A stretch of 64,000 bases of DNA from Amia ocellicauda (GCF_036373705.1 NW_027102764.1:19822-83821); one strand, 5' to 3'; positions 1-7,855 are shown, counted from the stretch's first letter. The notes: generated from the sequence alone by a model not told the origin. Translations and numbers: made by a program.

Positions 1-535
1 GTGTCTGACTCCTGGTTTTGGATCCGGAAGGGTTGATAACAAACTGAAACGGTTACAATATGATACTGCTTAAATTAACTGTGGATATAGATTGTGATCG
101 TGCTCGGCTAAGGTGTGCTTTCAGTCCGCACACAAAACATTTCAGTCGTCTAATCAAATCGAATAAAACAGCGAGGATAGCATGTTCGATCCGTGTGCTA
201 TTGTTTTTCAACAAGTGTAATGCCCTTTGTAACGTTTAACCGATTCGTTGAATAGAGCTTGTTATAGGATATTGTGAACTGAACCTATTTTGCTGTGAAT
301 TTATATTGAGTGCGAATAGTTTATTGTGTCTGGTCGCGGTCTGTCTGCACTAAATAAATGATTTGTATCAAGTCATTTTTTAGTTTGTCTGTCTACTTTT
401 TTACCTTGCGACTAAAGGCCACTCCTTGCACTTCACACATTTGCCCTTTTAATTACTCCCTTACTGACATACTTTAACATGCAATGTGCGTGTGATAATA
501 GTTTTAGCAGCCTGTTGCCATTCAGGTGAGACGAT
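1..535. other. Unit 5' block, no gene recognised
   Basis: No convincing coding frame. An AATAAA at 353-358 is followed by a T/GT-rich stretch (380-400), which looks like a plus-strand polyadenylation signal with a downstream element. The block may therefore be the end of an old transcription unit or LTR, but no matching terminal repeats were found. It is present in all units; unit 9 keeps only the part from base 321. Confidence 0.4.
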
Positions 536-1105
536 ACCTAGAAAATCCGTTCTCAGGAGAATTGTGTTTCTTTGCTGATCACGTTCTATGTCGCTTTTTA
601 CACAGTTCTTACAAGTGGCACATTGGGGATGAGGAGCAGTGCATGCTGACCCGCATAGCTGTGGACTTCTGCATGGCATGGGGTCACAGGTCATTCCAAG
701 TATTTCAAGACACGAGCAAATGTGTGGACACATTGCGTAGGTTGTGTTGGCCCAACCCTCACAGATTGTGCCAAGTCAAGTAGAGATGCATGTTGTCCTT
801 TTCTAAAGTGACACGTCGTCAACAGCAAAAACATCTCTCAGAGTTCCAGGAATTCCTTGATTGCATTGCTTGCCTTTCCTCAGGAAGACAACACTTGCCA
901 GGCTGGATATTTGCCAAAGGAAGCCAAGAGGACAGGACACCACACCTAGATGCAACTGCATATCTCATTGTCACCAGGAAGGCCCGCCGCAAGTGACCCA
1001 CCACAGACAGCACTCTGGGCGCAACTTGGCTCACTCGGGACCTGGCCGTGCGACAGAGCGAGACGTGTGCGTAGAGCAGAGACCTTTAGCACAAGCATCA
1101 AGCTT
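536..1105. other. Upstream flank of tRNA-Gln, no gene recognised
   Basis: Present only in long units. Short frames on both strands (for example 526-783 plus, 461-733 minus) overlap one another and show no recognisable domain, so I do not call them genes. The last 100 bp before the tRNA are GC-rich, ending in caagcatcaagctt. Confidence 0.4.
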
Positions 1106-1177
1106 GGTTCCATGGTGTAATGGTTAGCACTCTGGACTCTGAATCCAGCGATCCGAGTTCAAGTCTCGGTGGGACCT
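1106..1177 (+). tRNA. tRNA-Gln (anticodon CTG), unit 1
   Basis: Reads CAG glutamine codons. The 72-nt sequence folds as a full cloverleaf. The acceptor stem GGTTCCA pairs with TGGGACC (one G-T wobble), T is the discriminator base, and CTGGA/TCCAG forms the anticodon stem around CTCTGAA. The T arm is CCGAG/CTCGG with loop TTCAAGT. The internal promoters fit: A box TGGTGTAATGG and B box GTTCAAGTC. No intron, and CCA is not encoded, as is usual in eukaryotes. It closely matches the vertebrate tRNA-Gln(CTG) sequence I remember. The first TTTT downstream is at 1414-1417, so a normal pol III terminator is missing nearby. Confidence 0.95.
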
Positions 1178-1410
1178 GGGCCCCATGGCTGGGGCAGCGG
1201 CGGCAAAGCGGTGGTCTCCCTGGGTGAGGGCCTGTGTCTGCGATCAGGGCCGTTTACGTTCTTCTTGGGAGGCTTGGAGACGAAGTGGCGAGACCTCCGG
1301 GTTGGCGTGCTGCGTTCACCTTCCTGAAACACCGAGGCCTGGGGCCCCCTGGTGGCGACTGCGTGGCTTTAACGGAGAAGGTGCCTGTGTTGAACCCTTC
1401 TTGGAAATAA
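1178..1410. other. GC-rich 3' flank of tRNA-Gln
   Basis: Contains a perfect 5-bp hairpin directly after the gene (GCCCC 1180-1184, GGGGC 1191-1195) and the CTCF-like motif at 1340-1358. There is no run of four or more T. A frame at 1185-1454 is open, but its composition only reflects GC content and I do not call it a gene. Present in long units only. Confidence 0.5.
1340..1358 (-). promoter_or_regulatory. CTCF-like binding motif, unit 1
   Basis: Plus-strand text is TGGGGCCCCCTGGTGGCGA. Its reverse complement contains an intact CCACCAGGGGGC core and agrees with the 19-bp vertebrate CTCF consensus, as I remember it, at about 16 positions. It lies about 160 bp downstream of the tRNA-Gln, on the opposite strand. 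CTCF binding itself is inferred. Confidence 0.65.
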
Positions 1411-1508
1411 TGGTTTTCCCCGATCTATATAGAAGAGGATGGCTATTATTGTAACAACCAGACATTTGTGTCTGCACTGTCACTCACTCATCTATCTATC
1501 TCTATCTC
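1411..1508 (+). repeat. Short body copy A with microsatellite tail
   Basis: This about 100-bp block (ttttccccgatctatataga ... cactcactcatctatc) is repeated at 1566-1675 with a few differences and ends in an ATCT-type tail. Copies A and B flank the tRNA-Gly relic. A head of tRNA type, a short body and a simple-repeat tail is SINE-like, but no named SINE is claimed. Copy A is absent from short units and fused with copy B in unit 3. Confidence 0.6.
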
Positions 1509-1568
1509 TACAGTGGTAGAGGTCTCGCCTGCCACTCGGGATTCCTTTGCTTGATTCGCGGCCACTGG
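1509..1568 (+). pseudogene. tRNA-Gly(GCC)-derived relic, unit 1
   Basis: The 60 bases align without gaps to vertebrate tRNA-Gly(GCC) from about position 12 to near the 3' end, with about 46 identities by hand (reference from memory). The D-arm cagtggtaga and the anticodon arm ctcgcctgccac, including the GCC anticodon, are well kept. The variable and T-arm 5' side is decayed. The 5' acceptor strand and first D-stem bases are replaced by microsatellite, so no cloverleaf can form. It could be the head of a tRNA-derived SINE rather than a dead gene. Confidence 0.7.
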
Positions 1569-1675
1569 TTTTCTCCGATCTATATAGAAGAGGATGTCTT
1601 TTATTGTAACAACCAGACATTTGATTCTGCACTGTCACTCACTCACTCATCTATCTATCTATCTATCTATCTATC
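1566..1675 (+). repeat. Short body copy B with (ATCT)n tail
   Basis: Second copy of the block at 1411-1508, ending in a pure ATCT run (1649-1675). It is present in every unit; in short units it directly follows the deletion junction. The ATCT run is clearly shorter in unit 10. Confidence 0.7.
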
Positions 1676-1779
1676 GACTATTGACTATCGACATTTGCTG
1701 TCTGCCGCTGTGATTGTTGGGAGTGAGTGTGGAGGTGCAGGTGTGCATGTTTGCTGCTGCCAGGTTTGTTTGTGGTTTT

Positions 1780-1817
1780 TCTCCTCTACTTTTTTCGTTC
1801 TTTCTTTCTTTCTTTCT
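1780..1817 (+). repeat. Pyrimidine tract with (TTTC)n
   Basis: Nearly pure pyrimidine stretch ending in a TTTC run, followed shortly by tttgacag, which could pass as a splice acceptor. No intron is demonstrated. Two TTTC repeats are missing in unit 12. Confidence 0.6.
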
Positions 1818-1910
1818 GAATGTGTCTTTGACAGTTTTGTAAGAGGTTTTTCTGAAGAGTTTCCCCATGCTGAGCTGACTCCTGCAGTCAGCGAAGCGAT
1901 CGGGATGTCT

Positions 1911-1933
1911 GGGGCTGGGTCGGGGAGGGGGGG
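1911..1933 (+). other. G-quadruplex-type tract before ORF1
   Basis: Four G runs (1911-1914, 1917-1919, 1922-1925, 1927-1933) are separated by loops of 2, 2 and 1 bases, an ideal quadruplex pattern on the plus strand. The last run is G7 in all twelve units. It lies between the ATG at 1905 and the conserved part of ORF1, where the two are out of frame with each other. Confidence 0.6.
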
Positions 1934-1981
1934 AATCAGAGTTTTTTATTCGAGACTTTAACACGTCGGCATGGCGTTAAA

Positions 1982-3067
1982 GTGACCTCTGATGAGTTTT
2001 TGCCCCTGGAGGAGTGTGTTCTGGCGATCGGGCAAGTTGTCGGTTGTGAAAATATAAAGTCGGCAGCTCGTATGAGCGGGTCTGTTGTGCTGTTTCTGAG
2101 CAGCATTGAGTTGGTCTCGCGTATCGTTGAGACTGGTATAGTGATCGGTGGTGTTTTGATCAATGTCACCCCACTAGCAGCTCCGGCCAGGAGAGTTACT
2201 TTGTCTAATGTCCCTCGTTTTCTGTCAAACGACCTATTAGAGAGGGAACTGGCGAGACATGGGTGGATAATGTCGGGTTTGAAACGTATACCGCTGGGGT
2301 GTAAGTCACAGCAGTTGAAACATGTTGTTTCGTTCAGAAGGCAGGTATTCATGATTTTGAATGACATAAATGGGGATCTGAACATTGTGCTTAAGTTCAA
2401 GGTTGATGGCAATGATTATGTTGTCTTTGTCACATCTGATTCTATGAAGTGCTTCAACTGCGGTAATGAAGGCCACACTGTTAGGCATTGCCCCGAGAAG
2501 GATCAGGATGAGGGTGCTGGTCCCAGTCGACGGGGGGGTCAGCCCAAGCAGGCCAGGTCGGGGAGTGGTGAGCAGCCCGGCCGCCCTACTAGCGGAGCAG
2601 CCGAAGTGGCAGAGGAGGCGAGAAGAGGGGCTGCGGGGGAGGCTGTTGAAGAGAGTGAGGGTCTGGAGGTCCAGGTACAGGAGAGTGTGGGCGCTGAGAG
2701 GACTTCCGACCGCGGCGGTACCGTGCCGACTGTGGAGGTCCCAGGTGTTAGCGGTGTGTCAGCTAATGTTTGTGGAGCATCAGACAGTACGGATGACAGC
2801 CGTTTAACTGGACTGGATGGCAGTATACAGCAGCAGGACGGGGCATCAGGTAGTGGAGTGGGGGTGAGCAGCGAGAGGGCTGGTGACCAGACTGAAAAGA
2901 TGGAGACTGTGAAGACAACACTGAGCAGTGTGTGGGACACGGGAATGGAAGTGGGGACGGATCCTGGTCAGGACAGCAGGGTTTTTAAAGTGCCTGGGAA
3001 GAAACGCATTCGCAAATCTGAGGACGGTGCTTCTGCTAAAAAACGGAGTCCAGCTCCTGAGCCTTGA
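1982..3067 (+). CDS. LINE ORF1-type nucleic-acid-binding protein, unit 1
   Basis: A 361-residue open frame resembling ORF1 of Tx1/L1-clade non-LTR retrotransposons, proteins that bind the element RNA. Residues 1-150 look like the usual RNA-binding region. A CCHC zinc knuckle follows (C157, C160, H165, C170), then a low-complexity acidic and Ser/Gly-rich stretch (175-330), then a basic tail with KKRIRK and AKKR that could act as a nuclear signal. The listed first codon is GTG; the frame is open upstream to 1874 with no ATG, and its translation (including TLTRRHGVKV) looks like genuine ORF1 N-terminus. The true start is therefore not visible. Two stops (TGA TGA) end it. No reverse transcriptase ORF2 follows. 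Confidence 0.75.
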   Translation: MTSDEFLPLEECVLAIGQVVGCENIKSAARMSGSVVLFLSSIELVSRIVETGIVIGGVLINVTPLAAPARRVTLSNVPRFLSNDLLERELARHGWIMSGLKRIPLGCKSQQLKHVVSFRRQVFMILNDINGDLNIVLKFKVDGNDYVVFVTSDSMKCFNCGNEGHTVRHCPEKDQDEGAGPSRRGGQPKQARSGSGEQPGRPTSGAAEVAEEARRGAAGEAVEESEGLEVQVQESVGAERTSDRGGTVPTVEVPGVSGVSANVCGASDSTDDSRLTGLDGSIQQQDGASGSGVGVSSERAGDQTEKMETVKTTLSSVWDTGMEVGTDPGQDSRVFKVPGKKRIRKSEDGASAKKRSPAPEP

Positions 3068-3265
3068 TGAGTCAGTGTGCTCCCAGGAGATGCTCAAAGG
3101 AGCCTGCCTAAAACAGTGTGCTACCTAGAGATCCTGAAGTCACCCCCGCAACTCAAAAGCACCTGTGTTGCTCCCAGAAACAAAAGAGGAAAAACTGGAA
3201 AAACCAGTATACCAGTCAAGCAACTTAAGCTCAAGAAGGGAGGCAGCTTGACCAAGCCAGTTTAA
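3068..3265 (+). other. Possible decayed C-terminal extension after ORF1
   Basis: After the two TGA stops the same frame is open for about 60 codons. In eleven units the second half reads as an unremarkable basic peptide. Unit 10 has 14 additional bases (about 53551-53564) and reads instead as a more ordinary-looking peptide ending at 53664. The eleven-unit version may therefore be a frameshifted derivative. Unit 5 has lost a further 2 bases here. Confidence 0.35.
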
Positions 3266-3977
3266 GCTGACAAGTTACTGTGACTGCCTATATTGTTTTT
3301 CATTTGTTTGTTTTTTATGACATTGGAGTTACAAGGTTCTGCACTGAACACAAATCTACTAAGAAGTGTCTCCTTAAAACTCAACCATAAAAGTAAAATA
3401 ATAATAAAATAAAAAACTTCAGAAGGAATTATTTTCAACTGAGAGTTTGCTTGTACACTGTTACTTAACAAAAATATATTACACTGCACACAAATTATTT
3501 CTGACCAATCCAACATGGCCAAACGATATAAACAATGCACTTTTCTTGAACAACCCTGAACACAACTTTATACAGCAGGTCACACATCCTATGCATCATT
3601 ATTTTCAGAGAAGATGCGTTTTGGAGGAATAGAAAATAAAATCTAAACAATAACAAAAGGCTTCCAGCAAATGTGTTGCTTGGCCCCATAATAAGTATTT
3701 GAACTGTTTCAAAGTGAAAGCTTCAGACCATTTTGATGCGGTTTGCAAGTTAACAAGTTCTGCTGTCCAAACATGACACTATCCGTAAGTTAGCCACTCA
3801 AAGTGACTTAATCATACCCTGCAGAACATCCTTCGAAATTAAGCTTTTTCTATGATAGCCTGCAGTGGTTTTCAACCCTGATCCCGAAGGGCCTCCTCTG
3901 ACTCCAGCAAGTCTGCAACAGCAGCCACACATTCCTCAGCCCAGTTAAAATGAGGCTCATTTTCACAAGTTAAACAT
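3266..3977. other. AT-rich flank between ORF1 and LTR
   Basis: Contains an A-rich stretch with AATAAA-like signals (about 3388-3418). Near 3863 there is cagtggttttcaaccctg, a sequence resembling hAT-type transposon termini in vertebrates. No partner terminus was found. Short frames on both strands (for example 3262-3540 minus, 3447-3632 plus) carry no recognisable domain. Confidence 0.4.
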
Positions 3978-4726
3978 TGTAGCGTAAGGTACACTTATAA
4001 ATTTCAAGTAAAGAAGTGAATTTATAGTGTCACCATATCACGAATCCTGGAATCTTGTAGAACTCAATTTCTGTAATAATTGGACGCAGACACCAATTCC
4101 AAAGATATAAATTGTCAAATTTATTCAAAACAAAGACTAAATGTAGCACTACACTAATTATACAAAAGGGAAGAACTAATTAAAATTCAACTCTAGATCA
4201 ACAAATCACTTCCGTGACCAAATCAAAGACCATGGGATTTCATATGATAACACAAATCGATTAACAAAAAAGGTTATAAACACATTGACTACAATACCGG
4301 TTAGTAAGACGAAGGTGAGTCTCTCGTTAGTATTATTAGTCAGACATTAAATAACTACGCAGGTTAGTATTTATGTCAGGTAACTTCTCGTTATATATAT
4401 ATCAGTCTCATTTACGTTTAGGTGCCGAGAAAGATCCTATCATTACTTGTTACCACACTTTCCCTTAACTGATTATTATTCAATGATTTAGGATAGGCAG
4501 GGCCACCAATAATCTAATGTCTATTAACTTGTGTCAATTTCAGACTAAACAGTTAAACAGGAATGAGAAGATATTTCTCGACGTTGACAGATTTTATTTC
4601 TAAAATTATCAACAAAACAGTTTAATGCAACACACATTTATATTTAAGAAAACTAAATGATATTACACATTCTAGAGTTATGAATCACAGATTAACATTT
4701 CTAATTGATTTCTCAAATGTCATGAA

Positions 4727-5092
4727 TCATGAACTCCAAACTGTTAAACTTATCTGAACTTCGTCGCAGAGAGGCCTCTCTGGCTTCGGGCTCAGATAAC
4801 AGCACACGGCACGAGGTCCGTGTGGTTTGGAACAAAGGCAGTCCGGTTCGGCTTTGTCCAAGAACTTCCACTCAGTCGATGCACCTGGAAATTGGGGTTT
4901 CTCGAAAGTAGTGTCGTTTCCAAACAGATTTTCCACTGGTTTGAAGGCTCCAAGGTTGTGCACAAAATCTTCTTTGAGGAAAGCAGGGCCCTGTTTGTTC
5001 CAAGGGTCAAGTTTCTTAAGACTCAAATAGCTATTTAAATGACTGACACTTTCGTATACAGTCGACTTAGTCAATTGTCCAGCTGTATTCAC
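4727..5092 (-). CDS. 121-residue ORF inside the LTR (unit 1)
   Basis: The frame opens with ATG about 50 nt after the LTR polyadenylation signal on the minus strand and runs 121 codons. Composition is protein-like (DPWNKQGPAFLKEDF near residues 32-46) rather than simple repeat, and there is no signal peptide or membrane segment. I do not recognise a family. Copies lie at 10601-10966, 16325-16690, 22211-22576, 27094-27459, 31978-32343, 37865-38230, 43748-44113, 49251-49616, 55140-55505 and 60024-60389, all intact. Units 5 and 9 have N46K; unit 10 has an Ala-to-Thr and an Asn-to-Ile change. It could be an LTR-encoded accessory frame, a captured fragment, or chance. Confidence 0.35.
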   Translation of the reverse strand: MNTAGQLTKSTVYESVSHLNSYLSLKKLDPWNKQGPAFLKEDFVHNLGAFKPVENLFGNDTTFEKPQFPGASTEWKFLDKAEPDCLCSKPHGPRAVCCYLSPKPERPLCDEVQISLTVWSS

Positions 5093-5139
5093 TCCACTGA
5101 TCAGGTGGGCACAGGCGGGCAGCGCAGTCTGTAAAGTTC

Positions 5140-5152
5140 TTTATTTAATAAA
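5140..5152. terminator. Back-to-back polyadenylation signals in the LTR
   Basis: TTTATT at 5140-5145 (AATAAA on the minus strand) is followed by AATAAA at 5147-5152 on the plus strand, within a near-palindrome. The minus-strand copy sits about 190 nt after the predicted start site, fitting an R region. Confidence 0.5.
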
Positions 5153-5298
5153 GTCCTTTAAAAGAATTCTTCGTACGGCTCAATCTCCTTCTCCCAGTTT
5201 AACTCTTCTGTTGCCGGCAAAGACTTGGTTGGTTTCTGGTTCCGGTTCTGGCAACAGAGCTACAGGTTGAGCTGTGGCAGCGAGTTACTGGTTCAGGT

Positions 5299-5318
5299 GA
5301 GAGAGAGAGAGAGAAAGA
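5299..5318. repeat. (GA)n microsatellite in the LTR
   Basis: Short GA run directly downstream, on the minus strand, of the LTR TATA box. It looks the same in the other LTR copies. Confidence 0.7.
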
Positions 5319-5331
5319 CCGTCCGCTGTTC

Positions 5332-5414
5332 CTTATAGTCTGTCAGATCAATAGGTGATTGGTTCCTGAGTTCTTGAGATTGGATTTCGGTTTCAGCCCC
5401 CAGTGTCCTATTGG
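5332..5414 (-). promoter_or_regulatory. LTR promoter: three CCAAT boxes and a TATA box
   Basis: On the minus strand CCAAT occurs three times within about 55 bp, followed about 20 bp downstream of the nearest box by CTATAAGG. Initiation would be expected near 5300-5310, just before the GA-repeat. A transcript would run through the LTR toward ORF1 in antisense unless it ends at the AATAAA at 5140-5145. Equivalent signals lie in the other ten complete LTR copies. Confidence 0.6.
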
Positions 5415-5760
5415 AGGGGGGCTTGATTTATGACTGATGTCAATCCATGCCATCTTTTGGAAATGCCGGTTGGCCCGGGTTCGTAGCTCTATGTCGGGAT
5501 TTCGGCTCTCGTCCACTTCAAAGAGTTTTTATCACCTACAGGCCCCTTTCTCCAGACATCTCATAGCAGAATTCCAAACTATTTGGCCTCTTCTTGGTGC
5601 CATCCTCCCCAAAACTGTCACTTTGATGCAAACCAGTTCCAAGCTGATGAGCTAAGGAAATCTGATAACTTTGGGGGGGGAGAGGTCTTCTTTAGATCAG
5701 TGCTTCAGCTCAGAGCCCAAATGCTCTTATCAGGGACTCTGTTCCCAACATAACGCTACA

Positions 5761-5887
5761 TGAGTAATCGGGCTCTAAATAGCCCCAGGCGTTTCTCCTG
5801 CAGTTCTTCCTTCTTTCCACTGCTAGCACTGCCTTTGTGAAGGCGGATGGGGCTTGTGAGAAGTCAACAGCGTGTCTACCGAAAAGG
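5761..5887. other. Linker between LTR and next unit
   Basis: Begins with a perfect small hairpin (gggct ctaaat agccc, 5770-5785); nothing else recognised. Most of it is lost at the unit 8/9 junction. Confidence 0.4.
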
Positions 5888-6992
5888 GTGTCTGACTCCT
5901 GGTTTTGGATCCGGAAGGGTTGATAACAAACTGAAACGGTTACAATATGATACTGCTTAAATTAACTGTGGATATAGATTGTGATCGTGCTCGGCTAAGG
6001 TGTGCTTTCAGTCCGCACACAAAACATTTCAGTCGTCTAATCAAATCGAATAAAACAGCGAGGATAGCATGTTCGATCCGTGTGCTATTGTTTTTCAACA
6101 AGTGTAATGCCCTTTGTAACGTTTAACCGATTCGTTGAATAGAGCTTGTTATAGGATATTGTGAACTGAACCTATTTTGCTGTGAATTTATATTGAGTGC
6201 GAATAGTTTATTGTGTCTGGTCGCGGTCTGTCTGCACTAAATAAATGATTTGTATCAAGTCATTTTTTAGTTTGTCTGTCTACTTTTTTACCTTGCGACT
6301 AAAGGCCACTCCTTGCACTTCACACATTTGCCCTTTTAATTACTCCCTTACTGACATACTTTAACATGCAATGTGCGTGTGATAATAGTTTTAGCAGCCT
6401 GTTGCCATTCAGGTGAGACGATACCTAGAAAATCCGTTCTCAGGAGAATTGTGTTTCTTTGCTGATCACGTTCTATGTCGCTTTTTACACAGTTCTTACA
6501 AGTGGCACATTGGGGATGAGGAGCAGTGCATGCTGACCCGCATAGCTGTGGACTTCTGCATGGCATGGGGTCACAGGTCATTCCAAGTATTTCAAGACAC
6601 GAGCAAATGTGTGGACACATTGCGTAGGTTGTGTTGGCCCAACCCTCACAGATTGTGCCAAGTCAAGTAGAGATGCATGTTGTCCTGTTCTAAAGTGACA
6701 CGTCGTCAACAGCAAAAACATCTCTCAGAGTTCCAGGAATTCCTTGATTGCATTGCTTGCCTTTCCTCAGGAAGACAACACTTGCCAGGCTGGATATTTG
6801 CCAAAGGAAGCCAAGAGGACAGGACACCACACCTAGATGCAACTGCATATCTCATTGTCACCAGGAAGGCCCACCGCAAGTGACCCACCACAGACAGCAC
6901 TCTGGGCGCAACTTGGCTCACTCGGGACCTGGCCGTGCGACAGAGCGAGACGTGTGCGTAGAGCAGAGACCTTTAGCACAAGCATCAAGCTT

Positions 6993-7064
6993 GGTTCCAT
7001 GGTGTAATGGTTAGCACTCTGGACTCTGAATCCAGCGATCCGAGTTCAAGTCTCGGTGGGACCT
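6993..7064 (+). tRNA. tRNA-Gln (CTG), unit 2
   Basis: Identical to the unit 1 gene. The 13-bp loss that distinguishes this unit starts immediately after the discriminator region, so the gene body is untouched but a small hairpin just 3' of it is gone. Confidence 0.95.
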
Positions 7065-7213
7065 GGGGCAGCGGCGGCAAAGCGGTGGTCTCCCTGGGTG
7101 AGGGCCTGTGTCTGCGATCAGGGCCGTTTACGTTCTTCTTGGGAGGCTTGGAGACGAAGTGGCGAGACCTCCGGGTTGGCGTGCTGCGTTCACCTTCCTG
7201 AAACACCGAGGCC

Positions 7214-7232
7214 TGGGGCCCCCTGGTGGCGA
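7214..7232 (-). promoter_or_regulatory. CTCF-like binding motif, unit 2
   Basis: Identical 19 bp. The next bases differ (ctgtgtgg) from most units but lie outside the core. Confidence 0.65.
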
Positions 7233-7382
7233 CTGTGTGGCTTTAACGGAGAAGGTGCCTGTGTTGAACCCTTCTTGGAAATAATGGTTTTCCCCGATCT
7301 ATATAGAAGAGGATGGCTATTATTGTAACAACCAGACATTTGTGTCTGCACTGTCACTCACTCATCTATCTATCTCTATCTC

Positions 7383-7442
7383 TACAGTGGTAGAGGTCTC
7401 GCCTGCCACTCGGGATTCCTTTGCTTGATTCGCGGCCACTGG
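7383..7442 (+). pseudogene. tRNA-Gly(GCC)-derived relic, unit 2
   Basis: Same sequence and flanks as the unit 1 copy, 319 bp after the tRNA-Gln. Confidence 0.7.
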
Positions 7443-7855
7443 TTTTCTCCGATCTATATAGAAGAGGATGTCTTTTATTGTAACAACCAGACATTTGATT
7501 CTGCACTGTCACTCACTCACTCATCTATCTATCTATCTATCTATCTATCGACTATTGACTATCGACATTTGCTGTCTGCCGCTGTGATTGTTGGGAGTGA
7601 GTGTGGAGGTGCAGGTGTGCATGTTTGCTGCTGCCAGGTTTGTTTGTGGTTTTTCTCCTCTACTTTTTTCGTTCTTTCTTTCTTTCTTTCTGAATGTGTC
7701 TTTGACAGTTTTGTAAGAGGTTTTTCTGAAGAGTTTCCCCATGCTGAGCTGACTCCTGCAGTCAGCGAAGTGATCGGGATGTCTGGGGCTGGGTCGGGGA
7801 GGGGGGGAATCAGAGTTTTTTATTCGAGACTTTAACACGTCGGCATGGCGTTAAA

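Larger units (their letters stand above)
3978..5760 (-). mobile_element. Solo-LTR-like element, antisense, unit 1
   Basis: On the minus strand this 1783-bp element starts TGTAGCGTTA and ends TTACGCTACA, the TG...CA ends with short inverted repeats expected of an LTR. Within it, minus-strand order is three CCAAT boxes (5410-5414, 5379-5383, 5358-5362), a TATA box (5332-5339) and an AATAAA (5140-5145): a U3-R-U5 plan. No primer-binding site or polypurine tract is next to the ends, so it looks like a solo LTR. The flanks (aacat and tgagt) are not a target duplication. Confidence 0.65.
1..5887 (+). repeat. Array unit 1 (long class, 5887 bp)
   Basis: Reference unit for this annotation; the phase is arbitrary and follows the first base of the window. 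The opening gtgtctgactcctggttttg recurs at 5888, 11762, 17486 and so on, and the whole intervening sequence recurs almost unchanged. Carries tRNA-Gln, CTCF-like motif, tRNA-Gly relic, LINE ORF1 and antisense LTR. Diagnostic variants: cttttctaaag near 800 (shared only with unit 7) and gaagcgat near 1893 (shared with units 7 and 11). Confidence 0.97.

Noticed and set aside
461-783. Overlapping frames of 90 (minus) and 85 (plus) codons before the tRNA
   Set aside because: They lie on opposite strands over the same bases with no recognisable domain, and their sameness across units only reflects array identity.
1048-1064. Alu-like text gtgcgacagagcgagac
   Set aside because: Only about 15 bases match, with no flanking Alu or 7SL similarity, and other features do not suggest a primate.
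1185-1454. 89-codon plus-strand frame after the tRNA
   Set aside because: It covers the GC-rich flank and CTCF-like motif, has Ala/Trp/Arg-rich composition from base bias, and is lost in short units.
1551-1961. 136-codon frame leading up to ORF1
   Set aside because: It translates the ATCT microsatellite and the pyrimidine tract. Only its last 18 codons, from the ATG at 1905, are of interest as a possible ORF1 leader.
1936-2412. 158-codon minus-strand frame over ORF1
   Set aside because: It is a shadow of the plus-strand ORF1, which has the CCHC motif and family-like sequence.
3863-3960. hAT-like terminus cagtggttttcaaccctg
   Set aside because: No matching inverted terminus or 8-bp target duplication was found, so it is mentioned only within the flank description.
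3978-5760. Reading the antisense element as a DNA transposon because of its 8-10 bp inverted ends
   Set aside because: The TG...CA ends with ordered CCAAT, TATA and polyadenylation signals fit an LTR better, and there is no transposase.
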